Source: Balneolales bacterium (GTDB taxonomy: Bacteria; Bacteroidota; Rhodothermia; Balneolales; Natronogracilivirgulaceae). From it: a DNA stretch of 14,127 nt. The notes beneath the pieces were generated by a model, which made no database searches, was not told the DNA's origin, and worked only from the letters and a program-made list of their open reading frames with translations. Positions 1 to 6,470 of the stretch are shown here, one piece after another; the first letter of the stretch is position 1, and each line of letters starts with the position of its first letter. The DNA lies in NCBI GenBank assembly GCA_007135895.1, contig SLHZ01000233.1:1-14127 (forward strand). Direction: 5' to 3'. Position numbers and translations under genes: made by a program.

Positions 1-1305
1 AAGAGAAGGAGTATCAATGAGCACGTGATCGCACTGCTGCCATTCGGGCAACATCTGTGTCACATCACGACTGTCTGATACCGGGTACCAGGCCAGCTTG
101 TGATCATCACAAAACGGCTTGAGTACCGTGTAATAGGGTTGCTGCTCTTTTTCGCCGGGCATGACCGATACCAGGGCCAGGTTTTTCCCGGCCAGGAACT
201 CGGGGTGCAGTGCCAGTTTCATGATCAGGCGGGTTTTTCCCGATCCGGAAGGACCGGCAAAAAGGAGAAAGCGCGGGAGGGACCCCGGTTCGCGGAAGGT
301 GAGCGCGTTCCGGATGATGCCGGACAGTTGCGAAAGGAATGCCTGCGGATCCTGATCGGGATCGATTCCCTGATCGAGTATCTGACGGAACCAGCGGCCC
401 ACCTCGGTCGGCCGGATGCCGGTTTCAACCAGCTGCTGAAATGCCGGATGGGATGCAAGGTCCAGGTTGGAGGCAATCAGTCCGGAGTCGAGCAGTGCTT
501 CGAGCTTGTCAAATCGCTTGTGCAGGGCCAGTATTTCCCGCTGTGTCTCGGCCCCTGTACGGCCCGCCGGATGCTCGCGTTGTGTAACGCCGGGGGCTGT
601 ACTGGGCTGGAAGCGCCGTTTTGTAGTTCCCTGTCCGGTGCTGCCGTCCTGGCTGCGGTTATTGTCCGACCGATGGTGCGGACCATTGTTTGATTCCATT
701 TTCTCCATCCGGGCGAAGCGCCGAAGCGCCTTCAGGTTATTGCTGACCGGTGCCGGCGGATCCATATATCCGGAGAGATCGGGTTGATTGGATCGACCTG
801 TTTGACCTGTCTGCCTTGTTTGACTTGCCTGAGTTGTTTGCCCTGTTTGCCTTGCCTGAGCTGTAAGACCTGTATGACCTTTCTGCTCTGTCTGAGCTGT
901 ATAACCTGTTTGAGAGGAAAACGGACCCCTGTCCATCTTTCCGGCCTCTCCGGACTTCACCGGTCGGGCCGCTTCTCCGGTTTCGGGGCGTTTGGCGCGG
1001 CCGGCCGGTGCCGCTTCGCGGGCCACCGTTTCATAGCGGTCCGGGTTGCCGGCACTGCGGGTTTCCATGCGATGGGTCTCCCCGGCCGCATCACTGCGGC
1101 GGTAGAAGACATTGCGAAAACGGGTTTCCTCCCCGGAAGGCGGCTGCTTTTGTCCGGACTTCTTGTCGACCAGCACCGTTACACCCGCCGGGTTTTTCCC
1201 TTCGGCTTCAAACGACTCGAGTATGACGATGTCATCGCCATACATCTGGCGGGCGCTTTTTCTCGCCAGGTCAATCGTTTTCCCAAAAAATTTCTTCAGT
1301 ATCAT
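1..1305 (-). CDS. flhF: FlhF, SRP-type GTPase for flagellar placement (partial, C-terminal part beyond left edge)
   Basis: FlhF is a cytoplasmic, membrane-associated SRP-family GTPase that controls site and number of flagella. 435 codons are visible. The N-terminus (MILKKFFGKT, then a segment ending QMYGDDIVILES at about 21-32) matches the FlhF start. A disordered Gln/Thr/Gly-rich linker follows (about 100-250) and includes a 13-unit repeat at 131-169. A helical N-domain-like part covers about 252-340, then the P-loop GPSGSGKT at 351-358 and a G3-like IDTPSL at 430-435, where the window cuts it. The P-loop is followed by R rather than the usual TT, and the DT(Y/F)R motif expected about 30 residues later is not visible, so the GTPase looks divergent. 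The start ATG overlaps the flhA stop (ATGA), indicating translational coupling. Identity rests on the N-terminus, P-loop, linker architecture and position after flhA; the G4/G5 motifs are not in view. Confidence 0.85.
   Translation of the reverse strand, partial: MILKKFFGKTIDLARKSARQMYGDDIVILESFEAEGKNPAGVTVLVDKKSGQKQPPSGEETRFRNVFYRRSDAAGETHRMETRSAGNPDRYETVAREAAPAGRAKRPETGEAARPVKSGEAGKMDRGPFSSQTGYTAQTEQKGHTGLTAQARQTGQTTQASQTRQTGQTGRSNQPDLSGYMDPPAPVSNNLKALRRFARMEKMESNNGPHHRSDNNRSQDGSTGQGTTKRRFQPSTAPGVTQREHPAGRTGAETQREILALHKRFDKLEALLDSGLIASNLDLASHPAFQQLVETGIRPTEVGRWFRQILDQGIDPDQDPQAFLSQLSGIIRNALTFREPGSLPRFLLFAGPSGSGKTRLIMKLALHPEFLAGKNLALVSVMPGEKEQQPYYTVLKPFCDDHKLAWYPVSDSRDVTQMLPEWQQCDHVLIDTPSL
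796..912. repeat. 9-bp degenerate tandem repeat, 13 units, inside flhF
   Basis: Thirteen contiguous 9-bp units related to ACCTGTTTG on the plus strand. On the coding (minus) strand they read as three-residue units close to Gln-Thr-Gly (QTG, YTA, QTE, QKG, HTG, LTA, QAR and so on). The phase is kept over 117 bp with only substitutions, and the period is a multiple of three, so gain or loss of units would keep frame. It lies in the linker between the FlhF N-terminal segment and the GTPase domain. Confidence 0.85.
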
Positions 1306-3410
1306 GCGGGTGCGGGTTCTTCAAGTTCCTTCGGCTGCAGACTTACGCGATCATAGGTTTTGATCTGCACGTCCGGACTGATGTCGTTGTAGGACAGTAC
1401 CGTTATCTCTGGCAAAATTGGTACCAAAAAATCATAAATTGTCGGGCGCAGCACGGGCGAGGTGAGCATGATGGGGTCGTATCCTTCGCGGATCATCTTT
1501 TCCAGCACCTTTGAGGCGCTCATGTAGAGCTCTTCAACGGTTTTCGGGGCGAAGCCCAGGGTATTGGAATTAAGCAGACCCTGCTGGGCCTGTCCGATGA
1601 GGTGCGACTCAAGCTGCGAAGCGAGTACGGCCACGTTTATTTCGTTGTTCTGGGTGCGGAACTGGTTGGTGATGGTCTCTGAAAGAGCCGCCCGGCAATA
1701 CTCTGTAAGTACATCGGAGTTTTTGGTTTGAGTGCTGTGATCTGCCAGGGTTTCCAGTATGGTGTTGAGGTCCCTGACCGGCACCCGCTCCCGCAGGAGC
1801 CGTTTGATGACCCGCTGCACATCCCCCACATTCAGCACCTCCGGAATGAGCTCTTCCACCAGGGCGGGGGAGTGTTCCTTGAGGTTGTCGATCAGGCGGC
1901 GGCACATTTGCCGGTCGACCAGCTTCCAGGCACTCTTGCGGAGGACTTCCATCAGATGCGTGGTGACGACGGCAGGTGACTCGATGACCGAGAGACCATA
2001 TTTTTCCGCCTGTGACTTATTTTTTCCGCTAATCCAGATGGCGTCCATGCCAAAAGTGGGGTCTTTGGTCTTGATGCCCTGGATATCGGGCTTGAAATCG
2101 GTGGGCAGCAGGGCCAGGAAATAGCCCGGCAGCAGTTCGCCCTGACCCTGGATGACTCCTCTCATCTTGATCAGGTACTGGTTGGCGTCAAGCTGTACAT
2201 TATCGCGTATCCGTATGGGCGGAATGATGATACCCAGCTCTGCCGCGAGCTGCTTCCTGAGTGATGCCATGCGTTCGAGCAGGTCCCCGCCCTGATCGGT
2301 CTCTACCATGGGGATCAGGCTGTAGCCGATTTCAAGCTCCAGGGTGTCGAGCAGCAGGTAATCTTCCACCCGCTCCTGCGTGCTGACCGGCGCCTTGGGT
2401 TTGCTGGCCGACTCCAGGGCAAGTTCTTTTTGTTCCTCGCTGGTTTTATGCTTGTTGTAGGCGATGATCAGGAAGATGGACCCTATGACCCAGAACGGGA
2501 AGGTGGGCAGACCGGGCAGGATACCCAGGAAGAAGACAAAGGCCGCCCCGAGTACAACGGTTTTGGGGTTGCCCATGAGCTGCGAGGTCATCTCTTCGCT
2601 CAGGTTGCCTTCCGAGGCGGCCCGCGACACGATGATACCGGCTGCCGTGGAGACCAGCAGGGCCGGCACCTGGGAGACCAGTCCGTCCCCGATGGTCAGC
2701 AGTGTGTAGACCTCGGCGGCGTCGGCCAGTGTCATCCCCTGCTGCATGGTCCCGATAATGAGACCCCCAATAATATTTATAAAGGTGATAAGGAGAGCGG
2801 CAATGACATCCCCGCGGACAAACTTGCTGGCACCGTCCATGGCTCCGTAGAAATCGGCTTCATTGGCGATCTCCTCGCGGCGCTGCTTGGCTTCCTGATC
2901 CGATATCAGGCCGGCGCTCAGGTCGGCATCAATGGACATCTGCTTGCCGGGCATCGCATCCAGGGTGAAGCGGGCGGCTACTTCGGCAATACGGGTGGCA
3001 CCCTTGGTGATGACCACGAAGTTGATGATGATCAGTACGGAGAAGATGATGATCCCGATGACGAAGTTGCCCTGGACCATGAAACTGCCGAACGACTGGA
3101 TCACTTCGCCGGCATAAGCGTCATTGAGAATCAGACGGGTGGTGGCTACGTTCAGGGACAAGCGGAATAGCGTGAGTATAAGCAGCATTCCCGGGAACAC
3201 CGCAAACTCGAGCGGCTTGAGCGTGTAGAAGGCTACCAGCAGCACGACCAGTGAAAGCGAGACACTTGCGGCCAGGAACATATCCATCATGCTGGCCGGG
3301 ACGGGCAGGATCATGATCATCAGGATCACGATGATGCTCGACGATATGAGCACATCGGTCCGGAAGAACATTTGCTTCAGCTGACTTCCTGTTATCCTGA
3401 AAGCGGCCAT
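1302..3410 (-). CDS. flhA: FlhA, flagellar type III export gate protein
   Basis: FlhA (702 aa, near the usual 690-700) is the inner-membrane export-gate component; its cytoplasmic domain forms the ring that docks chaperone-substrate complexes and it is thought to use proton motive force. Hydrophobic segments from about residue 19 to 320 make the membrane domain. The FHIPEP-family signature RFTLDAMPGKQM is at 147-158, and the conserved cytoplasmic-loop segment MDGASKFVRGD at 191-201 carries the acidic residue tied to proton coupling. A linker around 325-350 leads to the cytoplasmic domain, which includes a helical stretch rich in L, E and R (about 480-620). The gene starts 9 nt after the flhB stop with no clear Shine-Dalgarno, so translation is probably coupled. 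Its stop overlaps the flhF start by 4 nt. Confidence 0.98.
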   Translation of the reverse strand: MAAFRITGSQLKQMFFRTDVLISSSIIVILMIMILPVPASMMDMFLAASVSLSLVVLLVAFYTLKPLEFAVFPGMLLILTLFRLSLNVATTRLILNDAYAGEVIQSFGSFMVQGNFVIGIIIFSVLIIINFVVITKGATRIAEVAARFTLDAMPGKQMSIDADLSAGLISDQEAKQRREEIANEADFYGAMDGASKFVRGDVIAALLITFINIIGGLIIGTMQQGMTLADAAEVYTLLTIGDGLVSQVPALLVSTAAGIIVSRAASEGNLSEEMTSQLMGNPKTVVLGAAFVFFLGILPGLPTFPFWVIGSIFLIIAYNKHKTSEEQKELALESASKPKAPVSTQERVEDYLLLDTLELEIGYSLIPMVETDQGGDLLERMASLRKQLAAELGIIIPPIRIRDNVQLDANQYLIKMRGVIQGQGELLPGYFLALLPTDFKPDIQGIKTKDPTFGMDAIWISGKNKSQAEKYGLSVIESPAVVTTHLMEVLRKSAWKLVDRQMCRRLIDNLKEHSPALVEELIPEVLNVGDVQRVIKRLLRERVPVRDLNTILETLADHSTQTKNSDVLTEYCRAALSETITNQFRTQNNEINVAVLASQLESHLIGQAQQGLLNSNTLGFAPKTVEELYMSASKVLEKMIREGYDPIMLTSPVLRPTIYDFLVPILPEITVLSYNDISPDVQIKTYDRVSLQPKELEEPAPA

Positions 3411-3419
3411 GCGGACTTA

Positions 3420-4505
3420 CTAGTGGGGTTTGAGTTGATGCTTCTTTTTGAGTTTGTAGACATAGGCGAGGATCTCGGCGACGGCCTTGTAGAGCTCGAC
3501 CGGGATGAACTGATCTTCTTCGGCCGTGGCGAAGAGTGCCTGGGCTACCGGTTTGTTTTCCACAATCGGTATGCCATAATGCTCGGCAAGTTCGCGGATG
3601 CGCAGTGCTTTCTTCCGCTGGCCCTTGGCCATCACGATGGGAGCCTCGTTGTACTCCGGGTCATACTGCAGGGCCACGGCGTAGTGTATCGGGTTGGTAA
3701 CCACTACGTCGGAGCCCAGTATGGCATGGTCGAGCCGTTTCTGGCGGCGCATTGCCATGGCGAGGCTTCGTCGCTTGCCCTTGATGTGGGGATCTCCTTC
3801 CATCTGTTTGTATTCGTCCTTGACCTCCTGCTTGGTCATGCGCAGATCCTTGCGGTGCTGAAAGCGCTGATAGATCACATCGAGGATCGATAATATGAAC
3901 AGGGCCGACAGGATGCGCGTGAGGAATACCAGCACGTAGGAACCGGCGTGGGGAAGGGTGTAGCCCATAGGCATGATGGCGAGGGAGAGAAACTGGTTTA
4001 TATCGCTCCGGACGGTGAAATAGATCACAAAACCGACAATAATGAGTTTGGCGAATCCTTTGACCAGTTCCACGAAGCCCTTCATGGAAAAGATGCGCTT
4101 GATGCCGTTGATGGGGTTGATCTTGCTGCCTTTGGGCCTGATGGCCTTGGCGGAAACAGCGCCGCCGGTCTGCACGATATTCACCAGCAAAGCCGTAACC
4201 AGCAGCATGATCATGATGGGCGTGATGATGTCGAGTCCGAACCGGATGGCCATTTCCAGGTAAGAGAGGGCGTGTTCCTGGTTATCGATCGGTTGTCCTG
4301 CCGTGGAAAAAAAGGTCTGGAACATCCTTTCCAGCCGACCGTACATGTAACCGCCCGAGAAGACAAGTGTCATGACGGCGATCGACATCAGCATGACCGA
4401 TGATATCTCCTTGCTGACACTGACATTCCCTTCCTCACGCGCTTTTTGCAGCTTCCGCGGTGTTGGTTCTTCGGTTTTTTCCTGGTCGCTCTTCTTGTCG
4501 GACAT
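3420..4505 (-). CDS. flhB: FlhB, export gate and substrate-specificity switch protein
   Basis: FlhB (361 aa from this start) is an inner-membrane protein that gates type III export and switches it from rod/hook to filament substrates after autocleavage of its cytoplasmic domain. The start chosen, MSDKKSDQEKTEEPTPRK, is the classic FlhB N-terminus and has AGAAGG 11 nt upstream. The frame stays open upstream to an ATG at 4580, but the 25 extra residues are unlike the family and would overlap a promoter-like element. Four hydrophobic segments lie at about 35-55, 88-112, 148-166 and 187-212. The cytoplasmic part carries the usual basic KRRSLAMAMRRQKR stretch (244-257). The cleavage motif, normally NPTH, reads NPIH at 271-274. 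It is the first gene of the leftward flhB-flhA-flhF unit. Confidence 0.97.
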   Translation of the reverse strand: MSDKKSDQEKTEEPTPRKLQKAREEGNVSVSKEISSVMLMSIAVMTLVFSGGYMYGRLERMFQTFFSTAGQPIDNQEHALSYLEMAIRFGLDIITPIMIMLLVTALLVNIVQTGGAVSAKAIRPKGSKINPINGIKRIFSMKGFVELVKGFAKLIIVGFVIYFTVRSDINQFLSLAIMPMGYTLPHAGSYVLVFLTRILSALFILSILDVIYQRFQHRKDLRMTKQEVKDEYKQMEGDPHIKGKRRSLAMAMRRQKRLDHAILGSDVVVTNPIHYAVALQYDPEYNEAPIVMAKGQRKKALRIRELAEHYGIPIVENKPVAQALFATAEEDQFIPVELYKAVAEILAYVYKLKKKHQLKPH

Positions 4506-4576
4506 TCTTGCTGTGTCCTTCTCGTTGCCGGTTAACTGCAGGGGATACGCCCGGCAGCTCATTTCCGCACATTCGT

Positions 4577-4591
4577 TCAAAAACAGTACCA
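4577..4591 (-). promoter_or_regulatory. Candidate sigma-54 promoter for flhBAF
   Basis: On the minus strand the sequence is TGGTAC-TGTTT-TTGA, which matches the sigma-54 -24/-12 consensus TGGCAC-N5-TTGC in spacing and in all but one base of each half; the -12 element ends GA instead of GC. The predicted transcription start would be near 4566, leaving about 60 nt of leader before the flhB ATG at 4505. This is a by-eye motif match, strengthened by an equivalent element facing the other way upstream of flgF. Confidence 0.35.
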
Positions 4592-4655
4592 GTCGCTTCC
4601 CAAACTCCTAACCGCTGCGGTCCGGGGATAGAGAGCCCTGAAAGTCGTACCGGGA

Positions 4656-4701
4656 CATGACAGCGGGCAGCCGGTCCGGAATAAATAGGTCATGACAGCG
4701 G
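4656..4701. repeat. Pair of 11-bp direct repeats, possible activator sites
   Basis: CATGACAGCGG occurs exactly at 4656-4666 and again at 4691-4701, 35 bp apart. Both copies lie roughly 90-145 bp upstream of the predicted start sites of both divergent units, a normal distance for a sigma-54 enhancer-binding protein. The repeat is direct and not palindromic, so activator binding is inference only. Confidence 0.4.
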
Positions 4702-4774
4702 AAAACATTTCCCGCCTGCTCTCTTTGGCGCAACGAAGCGCATCCTGACAAAAGCGCCGGGCGCCTGTTGATGC

Positions 4775-4789
4775 TGGCACACATTTTGA
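4775..4789 (+). promoter_or_regulatory. Candidate sigma-54 promoter for the flgF operon
   Basis: TGGCAC-ACATT-TTGA: a perfect -24 half, correct 5-nt spacing, and a -12 half ending GA instead of GC. The predicted start is near 4800, downstream of the ATGs at 4794 and about 30 nt before the ATG at 4830, which favours the shorter FlgF. Motif match by eye only; sigma-54 control of flgF operons is known in other bacteria. Confidence 0.4.
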
Positions 4790-4829
4790 AGCGATGGTCA
4801 TGCAAACCGTAAAGCAATCAAACAATATC

Positions 4830-5570
4830 ATGCTCGATCGATACGAAGTTCAGGTTCAGGCCATGAATATGATGTCCAAGGCACAGGATGTCTCGGCCAA
4901 CAACCTGGCCAATATCAATACTCCGGGTTACAAGGGCGACCGCTTTTTCCTCCGGCTGCTGACCGAGGAGGTCAACGGCAAGGAAGTCAGCCGGATTGTC
5001 CCGAGGCAGCACGTGAATCTTGAGCAGGGTGAGCTGGAAATGACCGGGGGACAATTTGATTTTGCCCTGAGCGGAGAGGGTTTTTTCGTTGTGGAAGAGG
5101 ATAATCAGAGCTTTCTGACCCGCAATGGTCGTTTTCAGCTGGACAATAACGGGTTTTTGCGCAATGAGCGCGGAGCCCATGTCATGGGCGAAGCGGGAAG
5201 GATCTACATGCCCGAGTTTTTCCATGCCATGCAGGATGGACAGATGGAGAGCCGGCTTGAGGTGAACCGGGACGGAAGCATTGTGATCAATGGAGAGGTA
5301 TTCGACCGGCTTCAGGTGGTGAGGCTCGACGATCCATCGCAAATCGAGCGTCGGGGCAACACCTATTTCACGCCGGGCAATTCCCGTCTGCTGCCGAAGG
5401 ATGCTTCCACGGAGGTTATCCAGGGTCATATTGAAAAGGGCAACACACAGGCGCTCACAGAGATGTCGCACATGATGAGGAATATGCAGATGTTCGAGGC
5501 GCAGCAGCGGGCCCTGCGTGCCAATGACGATTCGCTTTCACAGGCCACCCGCACCCTGGGAAGGTTTTAA
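4830..5570 (+). CDS. flgF: FlgF, proximal rod protein
   Basis: FlgF is a flagellar rod subunit, exported by the type III apparatus and built into the proximal rod. The protein (246 aa from this start; the family is about 250) has the rod-family N-terminal motif ANNLANINTPGYKGDRF at about 23-39, the SGEGFFVV core typical of FlgE/F/G proteins near 87-94, an FLTRNGRFQLDNNGFL segment after it, and a C-terminal helix (TEMSHMMRNMQMFEAQQRAL) matching the rod/hook D0 helix. MLDRYEVQ at 4830 puts NNLAN at residue 24, as in known FlgF proteins. Earlier in-frame ATGs at 4794 and 4800 would add 10-12 residues but lie upstream of the predicted transcription start. No Shine-Dalgarno is evident at either choice. 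It leads the plus-strand operon and is followed 23 nt later by flgG. Confidence 0.92.
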   Translation: MLDRYEVQVQAMNMMSKAQDVSANNLANINTPGYKGDRFFLRLLTEEVNGKEVSRIVPRQHVNLEQGELEMTGGQFDFALSGEGFFVVEEDNQSFLTRNGRFQLDNNGFLRNERGAHVMGEAGRIYMPEFFHAMQDGQMESRLEVNRDGSIVINGEVFDRLQVVRLDDPSQIERRGNTYFTPGNSRLLPKDASTEVIQGHIEKGNTQALTEMSHMMRNMQMFEAQQRALRANDDSLSQATRTLGRF

Positions 5571-5593
5571 TCTATAATAAAGAGGAATAGACC

Positions 5594-6388
5594 ATGTTCA
5601 GAGCTCTTACCACCGGCGCACTTGGAATGAGTGCCCAGCAGAAGGCGGTCGACAACATTGCCAACAACCTGGCCAATGTCAACACGACCGGTTACAAACG
5701 CACTACGATTGCGTTTCAGGATCTGTTTTATGAGAATATCACGGCCTCCAAGCAGGGATCCAATGTCCAGGGCATGAACGACAGCGGACCGATGCTGCAG
5801 ATCGGACACGGTTCCCAGGCGGTTTCAACCATCCGCAATTTCATGCAGGGCCCTGTTGAAGAGACGGGTAATGCTCTGGATATCGCCATCAGCGGCTCGG
5901 GTTTCTTCCAGGTGGAGCTGCCGGACGGCAGTATCGGCTACACCCGTGACGGCAATTTCAGCAGGAATGCCACCGGGCTGCTGGTCAACAACTCCGGATT
6001 GCCGCTGGCCGACCTGATTGAAATACCCATGGAGGCGGTGGCCATAGAAATAAGCCAGAGCGGGGTGGTGACGGTTCAGATGCCCGGGGGAAATACCCAG
6101 ATGGATCTGGGGCAGATTGAGCTGGCGAAGTTTGTCAATCCGGGCGGACTCCGGGCGCTGGGGGATAATCTCTTTTCAGAGACCGAAACTTCCGGGGTGC
6201 CTTTCTTTGCAAATCCCGGCGATGAGGGCTTTGGTGTGCTGCGCCAGGGATTTCTGGAGCAGTCCAATGTGGATATTGTCACCGAGATGGTCCGCCTGAT
6301 CGAAGCCCAGCGGGCCTATGAGACCAATTCGAAGGTGGTGCAGACCGCCGAAGAGATGATGTCGGTCACCAATGGCATCAAACGGTAA
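5594..6388 (+). CDS. flgG: FlgG, distal rod protein
   Basis: FlgG forms the distal rod, the drive-shaft that passes through the P- and L-rings. At 264 aa it is the standard length (about 260). Visible landmarks are the N-terminus MFRALTTGALGMSAQQKAVDN, the rod motif NNLANVNTTGYKRT near 27-40, the FlgG-specific stretch after it (about 45-65, YENITASKQGSN and following) that separates FlgG from the hook protein FlgE, the ISGSGFFQVELPDG core near 98-111, and the C-terminal helix (VDIVTEMVRLIEAQRAYETN) characteristic of FlgG. The start is well supported by AGAGGA 7 nt upstream, one of the best ribosome-binding sites in the window. It follows flgF in the same operon and is separated from flgA by an 82-bp spacer carrying a short tandem repeat. 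Confidence 0.98.
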   Translation: MFRALTTGALGMSAQQKAVDNIANNLANVNTTGYKRTTIAFQDLFYENITASKQGSNVQGMNDSGPMLQIGHGSQAVSTIRNFMQGPVEETGNALDIAISGSGFFQVELPDGSIGYTRDGNFSRNATGLLVNNSGLPLADLIEIPMEAVAIEISQSGVVTVQMPGGNTQMDLGQIELAKFVNPGGLRALGDNLFSETETSGVPFFANPGDEGFGVLRQGFLEQSNVDIVTEMVRLIEAQRAYETNSKVVQTAEEMMSVTNGIKR

Positions 6389-6459
6389 TAACGTCAAATG
6401 ATAAAAGATTGAACGATAAAACGTCAAGCGATAAAAGATTGATCGAATCATAAGCCCAC
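6385..6459. repeat. 15-bp (ABAB, 30-bp) degenerate tandem repeat upstream of flgA
   Basis: Five 15-bp units start at 6385, 6400, 6415, 6430 and 6445, sharing GATAAAA-type starts and alternating CGTCAA and GATTGA ends. This gives a 30-bp superperiod in which ACGTCAA-NN-GATAAAAGATTGA occurs at 6391-6412 and 6421-6442. The array overlaps the flgG stop codon and fills most of the spacer before flgA. Outer units are more diverged. No promoter or terminator function can be shown. Confidence 0.7.
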
Positions 6460-6470
6460 AGATAACATTC

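Larger units (their letters stand above)
4506..4829. other. Divergent flhB/flgF intergenic regulatory region
   Basis: A 324-bp gap between the divergent flhB and flgF starts, with no gene I can support. It holds two outward-facing sigma-54-like elements (4577-4591 minus, 4775-4789 plus), an 11-bp direct repeat between them (4656-4666 and 4691-4701), a 5-bp-arm inverted repeat GCGCC-G-GGCGC at 4754-4764 just upstream of the flgF-side element, and an AT-rich patch near 4680-4690. Confidence 0.6.

Noticed and set aside
784..1356. Plus-strand reading frame with a striking Cys-Leu-rich start (CLTCLPC-type repeats).
   Set aside because: It is the antisense of the 9-bp repeat and N-terminal part of flhF; the repeat makes any frame look patterned. 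FlhF has clear family features on the other strand.
2430..3170. Plus-strand open frame of 246 codons.
   Set aside because: Antisense to the FlhA membrane domain; its Asp/Gly-rich sequence is the complement of hydrophobic codons.
4505..4580. 25-residue N-terminal extension of FlhB from the ATG at 4580.
   Set aside because: The extension is unlike FlhB proteins and overlaps the sigma-54-like element; the ATG at 4505 gives the standard N-terminus and has an AGAAGG upstream.
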